Below, in pieces: positions 16,797-27,514 of a DNA stretch of 62,000 nt (the first letter of the stretch is position 1; each line of letters begins with the position of its first letter). This DNA comes from Neocallimastix lanati (nom. inval.) (Eukaryota; Neocallimastigomycota; Neocallimastigomycetes; Neocallimastigales; Neocallimastigaceae), in the NCBI GenBank assembly GCA_016946835.1, contig JACVTC010000047.1:585001-647000 (forward strand), read 5' to 3'. Under the pieces are notes generated by a model. That model was not told where the DNA came from. It did not search any database and was given only the letters and a program-made list of their open reading frames with translations. The position numbers and the translations under genes were made by a program.

Positions 16797-16949
16797 ATAT
16801 TTATAATATTTCTTTTCTTATATTTAATGTTTGGGTGTCTGATTCATCGCCTGAGTCTTCATCATCTTGAATTCTTCTTTTTCTATTAATATCGCTATCT
16901 GAAAAATTGTTAATATTTTTTATATTATTGTTTATATTGTTATTATTAT
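16797..16949 (-). repeat. inverted copy of the copia linker segment
   Basis: Read on the minus strand, this repeats the copia linker after the poly-Asn tract: NINNFSDSDINRKRRIQDDE, SGDES, then QTLNIRKEIL. It matches + strand 15065-15210 (NINNFSYSDINRKRRIQDDE). It stops at the AAT tract, where an LTR-like sequence (TGTAACAAATC) begins at 16950. The inverted copy has extra bases after SGD compared with the + copy, so here linker and RT-start codons share one frame. Confidence 0.8.
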
Positions 16950-17849
16950 TGTAACAAATCTTAATGTTACTTAAGATTGTTATAAGGTTTTTTACACAAA
17001 AGGTTCTCGACACTAAAGTAATTCAAAATATGTTTTATTAAAATAAGTTTTTTTTATTAGTAAAAAATGTAAATTATTATTTTATTAATTAATCATTGTA
17101 ATATTTTAAATTACTTTAAAATTAATTAATAAAAGCACAAGTAAAAATATTTTATTATGAAATTTTACACCTATTTATAGTTTTTCAGGAAAATTAATTA
17201 TTTTAAGTTATCAGTTGTTATTAGTAATTATTAGAAATAAAAGCGTGATGTCTATAAGGCTTTCCCTCAGATGATTATTTCACCCAACCATGATACTACG
17301 CTTTGAATTGAAGCATAGACCTTGATGATTGTAAAATTTCCAATCGCCAATGATTACACCCACTAGGGAGGAGTTAATGGTTCCGTTCTGATGCTCGTGG
17401 TCATTAGAGATATATGTAGGAACGTTAGGAATGCATCTCCGGGCAGTGTGTAACGACGATTGAGAGCGGCGAAGCTGATACAGTATGCCGATAACTCATC
17501 ACTTTACAGTTAATTAATAACTGTATGGCCATATGGGAGATGGGTACCCATATGTGCAAGTCTATGTTTTTATTAGAAATAAAAGAAAATTAAAGAAAAT
17601 TAAAGAAAACAAGTTTTCTTTCTAGAAAATGAATCTTAGATAAAAAATGATAAAAAATATTAATAAAATAGATTTTTCTAGCTTTATCGGTTCAATTGTT
17701 TAACCGATAAACACTAGTAATTTCTTTAATATTCTAGTTATAATAAATAAAAAGTTATTAAAATTTGGAAAGAGTGGGTGTCGAACCCTAAGGATTCAGC
17801 CAGTTGGTTATGGTAACTTACCATTGAACCATAGTTACTAATTTACTAG
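16950..17849. other. unresolved LTR/leader-like repeat debris
   Basis: No coding. It starts TGTAACAAATC directly after the AAT tract and contains TATAAATAGG on the minus strand near 17163-17172, like an LTR promoter. A more GC-rich part (17240-17560) resembles the leaders of the gypsy elements nearby and holds the inverted repeat CATATGGG / CCCATATG (17530-17554). Near 17800-17826 there is an imperfect palindrome built on ATGGTAA-C-TTACCAT. Probably remains of an older minus-strand LTR element; boundaries could not be fixed. Confidence 0.4.
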
Positions 17850-17856
17850 TTATTTG

Positions 17857-18645
17857 TGTAATAATTTCTATAAATTATAAAGATTATTATTTATAATTAA
17901 TATTAACTAAACTATTAAGATTAAATAAAAATTAAAATAAAAATTAAAATAAAAATAAGAATTTAATACTTATCTTTAAAATTAGAGCTTATTATAAGAA
18001 AATATAATAGACCTTAAATGAAAGAGAAATAAAATATGTTTTTATCAAAAGAACTTTATTAATCTATTTTATTATTAAATATTTTATTATTTTTTTTTGA
18101 CAAATTTTAAAATAACTAATTTATATTAATTGAAATATTAATGTCTTTTATTGTTATTATATTTTTCTTAAAATAATAACTCTTGATTTTCTAAAGACGA
18201 AAATCAACAGCTATTTATATTTTTACAAAAATAAATGTATTTTTCTAATCTTAACAATGATTCTTTCCAGAAAAAGATTAGAAGAAAAAACTGGAAAGAT
18301 TTTTGATCAATAATCTATACTTATTGATCATCGTGTTATTAAATAAAACCAATTATAATTAATCGGAAAAACTTTAATAACCGATTTTAATAACTAAAAG
18401 AATTAAAAAGAAAAAGGATAAAAAAGAGAAGGATAAAATAATGCAGAAATTTTATTAAATACATTTTTTCTATGAAATAATACAGAAGTTATATTAAATA
18501 CATTTTTTCTTATAACAATTAATACATTAATTGGTATAATTGTTTTTAAATGAAATAAATTTTTTTAAAGAATAATAATTATGGAATAATTATTAATTAA
18601 TAAGAAATAGAAATAAATTATAAAAATTTATATCAATTTCTTACA
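17857..18645 (-). mobile_element. solo LTR F (diverged D-type), minus orientation, TSD ATTTG
   Basis: It starts TGTAATAATTTC and ends TTCTTACA, as the D-type LTR does when read in reverse. It shares blocks with that LTR such as ATAATAACTCTTGATTT, TCTAATCTTAACA and TTGATCATCG, but is clearly diverged (789 bp against 882). The 5-bp duplication ATTTG flanks both sides; its last two bases on the right are the TG that starts the LTR of element A. Confidence 0.75.
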
Positions 18646-18648
18646 ATT

Positions 18649-19659
18649 TGATAAAGAATGAAGTAATAAATTGATTCTTATTAAAAACCTTTTAATATAG
18701 TCAATGTGATTTTTAAAATATTAATAAATTTATGTATTCTTTACATTAATAATTTTACTATATTATTTGATCTGAAAATTTAAGTTTATACATAAAATTT
18801 AATTTAAATTTATGTTCATTCCTTATAAAGGTAAATTAAATTTATGAGAGTTTAGCAATAACATAGTACTAATTACTTTTAGTATTATTTTTCTAAATAA
18901 GGAATAATTCCTGTATATAAACAACTTAAATAACTTTATCAATATTTCTGTCTTTCGAATTAAGAAATAATTGAAATGAAAGAAATAAATAAAATAAAAT
19001 TTTCTGTATTTAAAATTGTAAAAGATTTTTCATATATTAATAAATGTATTTTATTTTCTATTATGTCATTCAAATTAATATATAAGATTACATATTAAAT
19101 TAGTATCAAAATTAAGTTAAAGTATTCAATTTTATTGTAATACTGCTTCTCTTTTTTTGTTTAATTCTTATCTATAATGCATCTTTTATATTATAGATTT
19201 ATTTTGGTTAATTTGAATATTAGGAAATAATAAAATTTCTATTTATTACAATAAGGAAATAATCAATAAGATTTAAAAATCTATTGTTTTTCCATCTCTT
19301 CAACTACTTCCAGAGGCTTTGCTACTTTTATATCTTCAAAAAGATATAAATTGACTACCTTGGAACCCCTTTTTAGGGGAGGGAAAAAAAAAAAAAAAAG
19401 AAAATAAAAATAGAAATAATAAAAATAAATAAATAAAAAAAAAAATAAATAAATAAAAAAAAAATAAATAAAAATAAATAAAAATAATAATAAAAATAAA
19501 ATAAAAATAAAATAAATAAATAAAAATAATAATAAAAATAAAATAAAAATTAAAATAAAAATATAATAAATAAATAAAAATTATTGTGAAAGAATAAAAT
19601 TTTTTTTTTTGTGTTTTAATATTATATAATTTTTTTTTTGAATTCCTCGAACCATAACA
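18649..19659 (+). repeat. 5' LTR of element A
   Basis: 1011 bp, TGATAAAGAATG...CCATAACA. It matches 26461-27511; the only large difference is one missing ~40-bp unit in the A-rich (AAAT)n array near its 3' end. A TATATAAA box lies near 18915. Confidence 0.9.
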
Positions 19660-19666
19660 TAAAGTT

Positions 19667-19683
19667 TGGTGGAGATATCGGGG
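19667..19683 (+). promoter_or_regulatory. primer binding site of element A
   Basis: TGGTGGAGATATCGGGG lies 7 bases after the LTR. Its complement ends ..TATCTCCACCA, which fits a tRNA 3' end (CCA, discriminator A, 7-nt acceptor strand, T-stem strand CCCGA). The identical 17 bases occur in element C at 43088. Which tRNA this is cannot be told from the window. Confidence 0.6.
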
Positions 19684-19731
19684 ATTTCAAAATTAAAAAC
19701 TAATATTAAAACATACACAATAATTTTATTT

Positions 19732-19774
<43 letters not shown>

Positions 19775-20569
19775 TTTTTTTACAATAATATAGAAATATA
19801 ATATATACATAAATAAATATTAATAATTTAAAGTAGCACCTACGTCCTTACTATATTAGTTGGATAAATAATTTCATTCAACAAAGTTGTTATATTTCTG
19901 TTTGTGCAAGAGAAACAGTGTGATATAAAACTTTGAAATATTTATTCCTGTCAAGTACTAATTAGTAAGAATAATAATTTAATTATATTATACATTTATT
20001 CATTAATATAAGAATACTTTTATACAATTTATAACTTATTGTAATCGGCGGCTGTTGGATGAAAAACTCCTTAGCTTAAGGCTTTGTTACAATTAAGTGT
20101 ATATAGTAATTCGTATTTATATTATCGACTAAATTATATTATAATTGAAATTATAAATTCAAATTTATAAATATATACATATATATAGTATCTATATATT
20201 GATACCAAGACTGTTGATATATATAGATATAAAAATTAGACGTTTATATTAGAGAATAGGAGAAGGATTGCTTTACACATAGGGAGGTAGTAGAGCATTA
20301 TTGAATAAGGTTTAGTGATACAAGTGATAACAGAATAGAAAAAGTGGTAAGGTCCCGTGTTCGTACAGGCACACACTACTCTGTTATATTCACTATTCTG
20401 ACGGTTCAATAGTGGAGGTCGAACGGCCCTGTAAAGAATCTGCGGATCCGAAAATAATATAAAGCTAATAATATATATATAAGAAATATTTATAAATTTT
20501 CCATATTAATTTTTTTTAATTTAGCAATTAATTTATTCCGTGCTACATATAAGAAATTCTAGTGTGCTG

Positions 20570-20600
<31 letters not shown>

Positions 20601-21023
20601 TTTTTTGTTTACTGTTCTTACTCTGTGGTTAAGTGAAATTGAGCCAAAGAAGAAAGACTACTATATTTTTTTTTACTACCTGTTTAATTTGGTTGTCGAG
20701 GGGTATCTTGAACCAAATAATTATCATTATAAGTGGTCGAAGTGTCATTCGAGCTTATAACCTTAATATAATTATATCTTCTATTGGTGATCGAAAGGTA
20801 TTCGAACCAATAATATAAAATTTCCTTAGGTGGTCGAGTGTTATTCGGACCTAAAAATATATTTCTTGTAGGTGGTCGAAGTGTATTTCGAACCTCATAT
20901 AAATAACTATAAAGATATAATTTAATAAACAATAATTATAAAATATTTTAATCTTGGATATCAAAATAAAACAAATCAAAAAAAAAAACAAAAACAAAAA
21001 CAAAAACAAAAAAAAAAACAAAA

Positions 21024-21062
<39 letters not shown>

Positions 21063-21192
21063 TATTTTTTTTTTATCTCTGAAGTGTTTGTAAACTTACC
21101 TATTTTTTTTTTTCTAATCTCTGAAGTGTTTGTAAACTTATAAATTCTAATACTATATTATATATATCTATAACATACTCACACACACAAAT

Positions 21193-21223
<31 letters not shown>

Positions 21224-21281
21224 TATTATTTTTATTTTGAATATTTTACCTATATTACTGTATAATTTCTACTCAAGAAAT
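19684..21281 (+). other. 5' leader of element A
   Basis: A 1.6-kb untranslated leader with no reading frame of note. It has an inverted repeat CAGAATAG / CTATTCTG around 20333-20400, a five-hairpin array (separate entry), and long A tracts just before gag. Confidence 0.6.
20687..20895 (+). repeat. array of five covarying hairpins in the element A leader
   Basis: Five units, 41-53 nt apart, share an inner stem TCGAA...TTCGA (5-6-nt loop, often GTGTNT) and an asymmetric GTGG/GG bulge. The outer stems differ but stay paired: ATTTGGTT/AACCAAAT (20687-20694, 20711-20718), TTATAAG/CTTATAA (20727-20733, 20754-20760), TATTGGT/ACCAATA (20782-20788, 20806-20812), TTAGGT/ACCTAA (20826-20831, 20849-20854), AGGT/ACCT (20870-20873, 20892-20895). 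The compensating changes argue for selected RNA structure. Confidence 0.75.
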
Positions 21282-22241
21282 ATGGCTTCAGTTACTAATG
21301 ATACTACTAATGTTCCTTCATTTAAAGATCTTAAAAAGGAACTAAAATATGTTGATAAATTAAACAAGGACCATTTGGATATAAAATCTTGGGCTTCTGA
21401 AATTGAGTTATGGATCCAATTACAAAATATCACTGATCCAAAAACTATTTTTGTTGCTTGCCTATTAACGTCTACTGGTGAACCAAGACAAATTATCCAA
21501 GAATTAGAACTACCTGCTACTACAGCAGAAGAAGATGTAGAATTGAATGGTTCCACTGATACTGGTGAGATGTCAGGATCTAGCACCAGTAGCTCTACTA
21601 GTTCAAGTAGTTCTAGTAATTATAGTGTTAGAACTAACCGTTATCCTTCTTTTGTCGAGATCGTCAACGCTCTTGAAGTATTCTATGGGGCAAAGGAAGA
21701 TCAGAATACCTTATTAAGGGAATTGCGTGCTCTTAAAATTGGTAGAAATGAAAAAGTAAGGGATTTTAATAAAAGATATCGGACATTATATTTAAAATTA
21801 GATAAAACTCACAAAAAACAAATCAGTATCTTGGACTATGCTGATGCACTTGAGAATAATATTGAGGCCTGGAAAAGAGTAACTTTAATTGATGATATAC
21901 CACTTTCAAAGGCTTATGAAATTGCAGAAAAAGTGGATAGACTTGCTGTGAGGTTACATCGTGTACCAAGTCCTAATAGAAATGTTTCCAACAACAATAA
22001 TAATAATTATAATAAGAGTCGTAGTTCACCACCAAGAAATACTTATGAAAACAGGGACAATAGGAAAGTTTCTGATGAAAGTGAAAGGGAGAACCTTACA
22101 CGTGGACCAAGAAACTCTACCGTCAAAACCTGTTTCTTCTGTAAGGAACCTGGACATTATCAACAACATTGTCCCAAACTACAAGCCATTATAGAAGAAA
22201 ATAAGAAACAGATTTTTTCCAAAGGACCTTTAAACCAGTAG
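21282..22241 (+). CDS. gag: element A Gag
   Basis: A 319-aa Gag. The start is the ATG at 21282 (MASVTNDTTN, with A at -3 and G at +4); the frame is open further upstream but has no earlier ATG. Residues ~40-230 are the retrotransposon capsid region (WASEIELWIQL, then FYGAKEDQNTLLRELRALKI). A Ser-rich insert lies near residue 100. One zinc knuckle, CFFCKEPGHYQQHC (CX2CX4HX4C), near the C-terminus binds RNA. Gag forms the particle and packages the genomic RNA. The stop TAG (22239-22241) follows a -1 slippery heptamer, so a fraction of ribosomes should enter pol. Closely related to the Gag of element C. Confidence 0.9.
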   Translation: MASVTNDTTNVPSFKDLKKELKYVDKLNKDHLDIKSWASEIELWIQLQNITDPKTIFVACLLTSTGEPRQIIQELELPATTAEEDVELNGSTDTGEMSGSSTSSSTSSSSSSNYSVRTNRYPSFVEIVNALEVFYGAKEDQNTLLRELRALKIGRNEKVRDFNKRYRTLYLKLDKTHKKQISILDYADALENNIEAWKRVTLIDDIPLSKAYEIAEKVDRLAVRLHRVPSPNRNVSNNNNNNYNKSRSSPPRNTYENRDNRKVSDESERENLTRGPRNSTVKTCFFCKEPGHYQQHCPKLQAIIEENKKQIFSKGPLNQ

Positions 22242-22261
22242 AAGGGAGAGGAAGCACTCCC
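22229..22261 (+). promoter_or_regulatory. -1 ribosomal frameshift signal, element A gag/pol
   Basis: Slippery heptamer T TTA AAC (22229-22235) is in the gag frame, one codon before the TAG stop. An 8-nt spacer (22236-22243) follows, then a hairpin GGGAG (22244-22248) / CTCCC (22257-22261) with an 8-nt loop. Pol lies in the -1 frame and is open from 22205. Confidence 0.85.
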
Positions 22262-25200
22262 ATCAAAAAAATAGCTTCATTAAAATATACTTCCAATTCT
22301 TCTGATGCAGAAAGTAAAGACTACAGAGTGGATTATACTATCAAAAGTCATGATCAGGTAGGAGAATATTTTGTCGGTGCGGTAAAAAGAAAACTTGATG
22401 AAAGTGATGTTGAGTTAGATAATGGAAAAGGAAGGAAAATTCATAAAAGCCTACGTGATAATCCACGACCTATAAACACTCCTGCATTAAGAAAAAGAAA
22501 AGAAAGAGAATTGGAAACTGAAGAGGTGATACCTCATAAGAAACAGTTGCAAACATCAATAATTATGCAACCAAATATCAATAAAGAAAAGAAAATTGAA
22601 AAAGCAATACGTGATAAAGAAAGATTTTTGAAATCTAGTACTAATTCTAAAGAATTCGAAACTGCATCATCCAGTCAGTCTAATGTAAACTTAATTACTA
22701 ATAAAGAGGAAATAACTTCAAAAGTTGATAATGTAGAAACTCCAAGGGAAATTAACCAAACTAGAGAAAGAAAAAAAGACAAAAATAATAATAATAATAC
22801 TAGTAATCCTAATAATAGAAACAACGGAACTATTAGAAAAACCCCAGTCGTAAATGATATTAATAATAATAATACTATTAATATTAATAATAATGAAACT
22901 ATTATCGATAATAATCATGTAACGAATAATAAAAATATATTGAATAAATTAATTAATACAGATGGTATTAATAATAATAATAATAATGATAATAATAATA
23001 GTATGAAAATACCTCGGGTAAATCGAATTATTAAAATGCTTTCTAATTATAAGGAATATGATGTATGGGATGATTTAAGCAATACCAAGTGTAATATTAC
23101 CTTTGGACAGCTTTGGAATGCTGCGCCTAAAATAAGAAGTCAAGTTTCCCAAGGTTTAAAACTAGTAAAAGCCACCACTAATGTTGTTGGCGCTATTAAT
23201 AATGTAGTTGCTACTACAACATTAGTTAATAATGTTGATCATAACTATAAAAGTAAAAGTACAGAAATAACAGAGGAGGATATTGCAATGGTAGATGCCT
23301 CTGTTGATGGTGTATCTGGAAAATTACTTATTGATACGTGTAGTAATTTAAATATTATGTCACAAAAATATTATAATTCTCTACCATACCAATATACCGT
23401 TGTTGGTCATAGTTGTGGTAGAATAATGCTTGCCACTAGAGACGATGAATACTCTGAAGGAATAGTCGTTAGGATACCTGTGAAAATTAATGAGCTTTCA
23501 TTGTTAATTGATTTCCGAATTGTAGAAAAAGAGGAACCATTTTATGACATGCTAATTAATTTAAAAACTATAGTTGATAATAGATTATTTATTAATCCCT
23601 TAAATAATTGCTTATGTAAATATAACATGGATGGTACTATCAGTTCTATTACACCAATAAATAATTCTGCAATTGACGAAAAATATATTTGTAGTGTTAA
23701 CAAATTACTTAAGGATAATAGTAAGGAAAAATATGCTGGTGGGGAATTAAAGAAATTAGAAGGATTACCACCTATGGAATATATACATAATACAATATTT
23801 ATGAATACTCTAAATGAAAAATATAGAACTGATATAATACACCTATTAGAGGACAATATAGAAATTGTTGCTACGTCGTCTGAGGAATTAACACCATCAT
23901 TGCTTTCACCACACAAAATAAATCTAAAAGCTGGTACCAAACCTATAAAACAAAGAGCTTATCGGCTAACAAAATTAAAGACAGATATTTTAAAGGAAGA
24001 ATTAACTAAGTTAATTAATAAAAAGTTAATTGAGCCTTCAAATTCTGAATGGTCTTCGCCTATTGTTCTAGTACCAAAGCCTAATGGGAAATGGCGTATG
24101 TGTGTAGATTATAGGAAGGTTAATGATTCTACTATAAAGGATTCTTATTCTATACCATACAGTGATGAAATTTTTGATAGTCTCAATGGTGCAACTATCT
24201 TCACTACCATTGACTTATACTCTGGATATCACCAAATTTTAATGGAGGAAGAAAGTATTGGTATAACAACTTTCACCACTAAGTTTGGTAACTACCAATT
24301 TAAAGTTATGCCATTTGGTTTAACCAACGCTCCTGCAACCTTTCAAAGAGAAATGAATAGAATCCTATTTCCTTTAATAGGAAAGTGTGTTTATAATTTT
24401 ATCGATGATATACTTATATACTCTAAAACAGTTGAAGAACACCTCCAACATATTCAACAAGTTTTATCCATACTCAAAGAAAATAGATTAAAACTTAATA
24501 TTGAAAAGTGTCACTTCATGAAAACAGAAGTGAATGTTTTGGGGCATAGATTAACCACTAAAGGCTTAAAACCTCTTGATAGTAAAATCGAGGTTATCAG
24601 AGATTGGAAACCCCCTCAGGACATCCATGAATTACGTTCATTTTTAGGAGCTGTTGGATACTATAGAAATTTCATCGATAAATATTCACAAATTACTGCG
24701 TGTTTGTGTAAATTATTAAGGAAAGGTGTGAAGTATGTTTGGACTAGTGAACACCAAAAATCGTTTGAAGTACTGAAAGAAAAACTAATAAATGCACCCA
24801 TATTAAGTTTCCCTCAGTTTGATAAAGAATTTATTATACGTACCGATGCTTCTTATGATGGAATAGGAGGTGTGTTATTACAAAAAGATAATGAAACTGG
24901 AAAAGAACACCCTATTCACTTTATTAGTAGAAGTTTGACCAGAGCAGAAAAGCATTATGGTATAACGGACCTAGAAGGTGCTGCCCTATATTATTGTATA
25001 ACTAAATTAAAACCGTATATAGATGGAAATCCAATACCAACTATTGTATATACGGACCATAAACCGTTACTAGGGTTGTTCAAAAATAAGGAACCACATA
25101 ATGCAAGGCAAACTAGATGGTGTTTGACAGCTAGTATGCTTGGTGTAGACATTAGATATGAAACCGGTAAAAAGAATGTGCTTGCTGATGCCCTATCCCG

Positions 25201-26437
25201 AATGAAAAATAATAAAGAAAATGTAGTTTTAGCTACGAAAATAATTAACCATGATATTACGAATGATGAAAATGAAGCCTTATTATCCAAAGTAATACAT
25301 GATTTTATCAATGAAAAATTCACCACTATTGATGGTATTGACTACTTTATTGATGGTAACAATTATAGAAAATTAGTAACCGATCTTAATGAAAGAATAA
25401 AATTAATATTAGAGGCTCATAATATTGGACACGATGGTTATTATAAGACTTATCAACGTTTACGTAAGAGTTATTATTGGAACGACATGGTGAATGATGT
25501 TAAACGTGTTGTCAGTAAGTGTGAAAAATGTCAATTAAATCGACCACAACCTTATCCAGAGCCTACAGAAAATCTACCTACTAAAGTGGAAGGACCTTTT
25601 GTACATCTTGGTTTGGACATTATCGGTCCACTGGTTAAAACTAGAAGTAATAATCAATATATAATAGTAGCTGTTGATTATTTCACTAAGTGGGTAGAAG
25701 CAGAACCGACTGAAAATATCACTTCTAAAGACGTAATTAAGTTCCTTATTAACGTATTTTCTCGTCATGGAGTTCCCCAAATAATTACCACCGATAATGG
25801 TGCCCAATTTACATCAGATATGACTAAAATATTTTTAGATCTATATGATGTATATATAAAATTTGTTACAACATATCATCCCGAATCTAATGGACTTACG
25901 GAAAATCGTAATAAAGAAATTGGTAAACTCCTTAGATTGCTTGGGACGAAAAATAAAGATTGGGATGAGGTATTACCCTCTGCTCTCTGGGCTTTAAGAA
26001 CTGTTAAAAATAGTACTACTAACCATTCTAGTTTTGAATTAGTTTATGGTCGTGAAGACCAACAACCTTTTGATATAGCTGCAAGACCGACTAAAGGTAT
26101 AAATAAATCTTCTGATGAAATTCTATTGGAAAAGTTTATATCTCATTATAGATGGACCATAGAAGCATCAGAAAATGTGAAAAATGCAAATAAATATTGG
26201 GCTGTTAGACGAGAAGAAAAACAAAGTATGAATCAGGCTAAGGAAATCAAGGAGGGAGATTTAGTCCTAGTTAGAAACTTTAGTAGAACTAAACTAGAAC
26301 CTTATTTTAATGGACCTTTAAAAGTAATCAAGAAAAAGTTTAATACAGTTACGTTAGCTGATCCAAATTCAGGAATATTATTAAATCGGAATGTACACCT
26401 CAAAAATATAGTAAAATATAACTCAGCTACAATATAG
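22235..26437 (+). CDS. pol: element A Pol (protease, RT, RNase H, integrase) as -1 frameshift product
   Basis: Open from the slippery site to the stop at 26435-26437 (1400 aa after the shift). An Asn-rich N-terminal region precedes the protease, whose active-site triplet reads D-T-C (23333-23341) instead of D-T/S-G. RT carries KWRMCVDYRKVN and F-I-D-D (24398-24409). RNase H carries the TDAS motif (RTDASYDGIGG) and TDHKPL. Integrase has an HHCC zinc domain (H..H...CEKCQ), the catalytic core with TDNGAQFTS, and a C-terminal GP motif in PYFNGPLKVI. No chromodomain is seen; the protein ends VHLKNIVKY. It copies the genomic RNA and integrates the cDNA. No stop or frameshift interrupts it. Confidence 0.9.
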   Translation, partial: PVEGRGSTPIKKIASLKYTSNSSDAESKDYRVDYTIKSHDQVGEYFVGAVKRKLDESDVELDNGKGRKIHKSLRDNPRPINTPALRKRKERELETEEVIPHKKQLQTSIIMQPNINKEKKIEKAIRDKERFLKSSTNSKEFETASSSQSNVNLITNKEEITSKVDNVETPREINQTRERKKDKNNNNNTSNPNNRNNGTIRKTPVVNDINNNNTININNNETIIDNNHVTNNKNILNKLINTDGINNNNNNDNNNSMKIPRVNRIIKMLSNYKEYDVWDDLSNTKCNITFGQLWNAAPKIRSQVSQGLKLVKATTNVVGAINNVVATTTLVNNVDHNYKSKSTEITEEDIAMVDASVDGVSGKLLIDTCSNLNIMSQKYYNSLPYQYTVVGHSCGRIMLATRDDEYSEGIVVRIPVKINELSLLIDFRIVEKEEPFYDMLINLKTIVDNRLFINPLNNCLCKYNMDGTISSITPINNSAIDEKYICSVNKLLKDNSKEKYAGGELKKLEGLPPMEYIHNTIFMNTLNEKYRTDIIHLLEDNIEIVATSSEELTPSLLSPHKINLKAGTKPIKQRAYRLTKLKTDILKEELTKLINKKLIEPSNSEWSSPIVLVPKPNGKWRMCVDYRKVNDSTIKDSYSIPYSDEIFDSLNGATIFTTIDLYSGYHQILMEEESIGITTFTTKFGNYQFKVMPFGLTNAPATFQREMNRILFPLIGKCVYNFIDDILIYSKTVEEHLQHIQQVLSILKENRLKLNIEKCHFMKTEVNVLGHRLTTKGLKPLDSKIEVIRDWKPPQDIHELRSFLGAVGYYRNFIDKYSQITACLCKLLRKGVKYVWTSEHQKSFEVLKEKLINAPILSFPQFDKEFIIRTDASYDGIGGVLLQKDNETGKEHPIHFISRSLTRAEKHYGITDLEGAALYYCITKLKPYIDGNPIPTIVYTDHKPLLGLFKNKEPHNARQTRWCLTASMLGVDIRYETGKKNVLADALSRMKNNKENVVLATKIINHDITNDENEALLSKVIHDFINEKFTTIDGIDYFIDGNNYRKLVTDLNERIKLILEAHNIGHDGYYKTYQRLRKSYYWNDMVNDVKRVVSKCEKCQLNRPQPYPEPTENLPTKVEGPFVHLGLDIIGPLVKTRSNNQYIIVAVDYFTKWVEAEPTENITSKDVIKFLINVFSRHGVPQIITTDNGAQFTSDMTKIFLDLYDVYIKFVTTYHPESNGLTENRNKEIGKLLRLLGTKNKDWDEVLPSALWALRTVKNSTTNHSSFELVYGREDQQPFDIAARPTKGINKSSDEILLEKFISHYRWTIEASENVKNANKYWAVRREEKQSMNQAKEIKEGDLVLVRNFSRTKLEPYFNGPLKVIKKKFNTVTLADPNSGILLNRNVHLKNIVKYNSATI

Positions 26438-26460
26438 CTTGAGTCTTAGCGGGGGCATCG

Positions 26461-27511
26461 TGATAAAGAATGAAGTAATAAATTGATTCTTATTAAAAAC
26501 CTTTTAATATAGTCAATGTGATTTTTAAAATATTAATAAATTTATGTATTCTTTACATTAATAATTTTACTATATTATTTGATCTGAAAATTTAAGTTTA
26601 TACATAAAATTTAATTTAAATTTATGTTCATTCCTTATAAAGGTAAATTAAATTTATGAGAGTTTAGCAATAACATAGTACTAATTACTTTTAGTATTAT
26701 TTTTCTAAATAAGGAATAATTCCTGTATATAAACAACTTAAATAACTTTATCAATATTTCTGTCTTTCGAATTAAGAAATAATTGAAATGAAAGAAATAA
26801 ATAAAATAAAATTTTCTGTATTTAAAATTGTAAAAGATTTTTCATATATTAATAAATGTATTTTATTTTCTATTATGTCATTCAAATTAATATATAAGAT
26901 TACATATTAAATTAGTATCAAAATTAAGTTAAAGTATTCAATTTTATTGTAATACTGCTTCTCTTTTTTTGTTTAATTCTTATCTATAATGCATCTTTTA
27001 TATTATAGATTTATTTTGGTTAATTTGAATATTAGGAAATAATAAAATTTCTATTTATTACAATAAGGAAATAATCAATAAGATTTAAAAATCTATTGTT
27101 TTTCCATCTCTTCAACTACTTCCAGAGGCTTTGCTACTTTTATATCTTCAAAAAGATATAAATTGACTACCTTGGAACCCCTTTTTAGGGGAGGGAAAAA
27201 AAAAAAAAAAGAAAATAAAAATAGAAATAATAAAAATAAATAAATAAAAAAAAAATAAATAAATAAAAAAAAAATAAATAAAAATAAATAAAAATAATAA
27301 TAAAAATAAAATAAAAATAAAATAAATAAATAAAAATAATAATAAAAATAAAATAAAAATAAAATAAATAAATAAAAATAATAATAAAAATAAAATAAAA
27401 ATTAAAATAAAAATATAATAAATAAATAAAAATTATTGTGAAAGAATAAAATTTTTTTTTTTGTGTTTTAATATTATATAATTTTTTTTTTGAATTCCTC
27501 GAACCATAACA
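26461..27511 (+). repeat. 3' LTR of element A
   Basis: 1051 bp, TGATAAAGAATG...CCATAACA, preceded by a purine tract AGCGGGGG. It carries one extra ~40-bp (AAAT)-type unit compared with the 5' LTR. Three bases (TAT) separate it from the LTR of element B. Confidence 0.9.
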
Positions 27512-27514
27512 TAT

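Larger units (their letters stand above)
18649..27511 (+). mobile_element. gypsy element A, complete
   Basis: An 8.9-kb LTR element: 5' LTR, TGG-type primer site, structured leader, gag, -1 frameshift signal, pol, purine tract, 3' LTR. Both reading frames are open, so it looks recently active. The 4-bp TSD is TATT (17851-17854 and 27512-27515). On the left the flank was later split by solo LTR F; on the right the last T of the duplication is the first base of element B's LTR. Confidence 0.85.

Noticed and set aside
17760-17835. tRNA-like sequence on the minus strand (GGTTCAATGGTAAG and GGTTCGACACC resemble A and B boxes).
   Set aside because: Acceptor ends do not pair, the T stem has only 3 good pairs and no proper anticodon arm forms. 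Kept only as a palindrome within repeat debris.
27512-27514. Possibility that A and B form one composite element.
   Set aside because: Each has its own LTR pair, gag and pol, and the nested duplications TATT and TTAT explain the 3-bp junction as two separate insertions.
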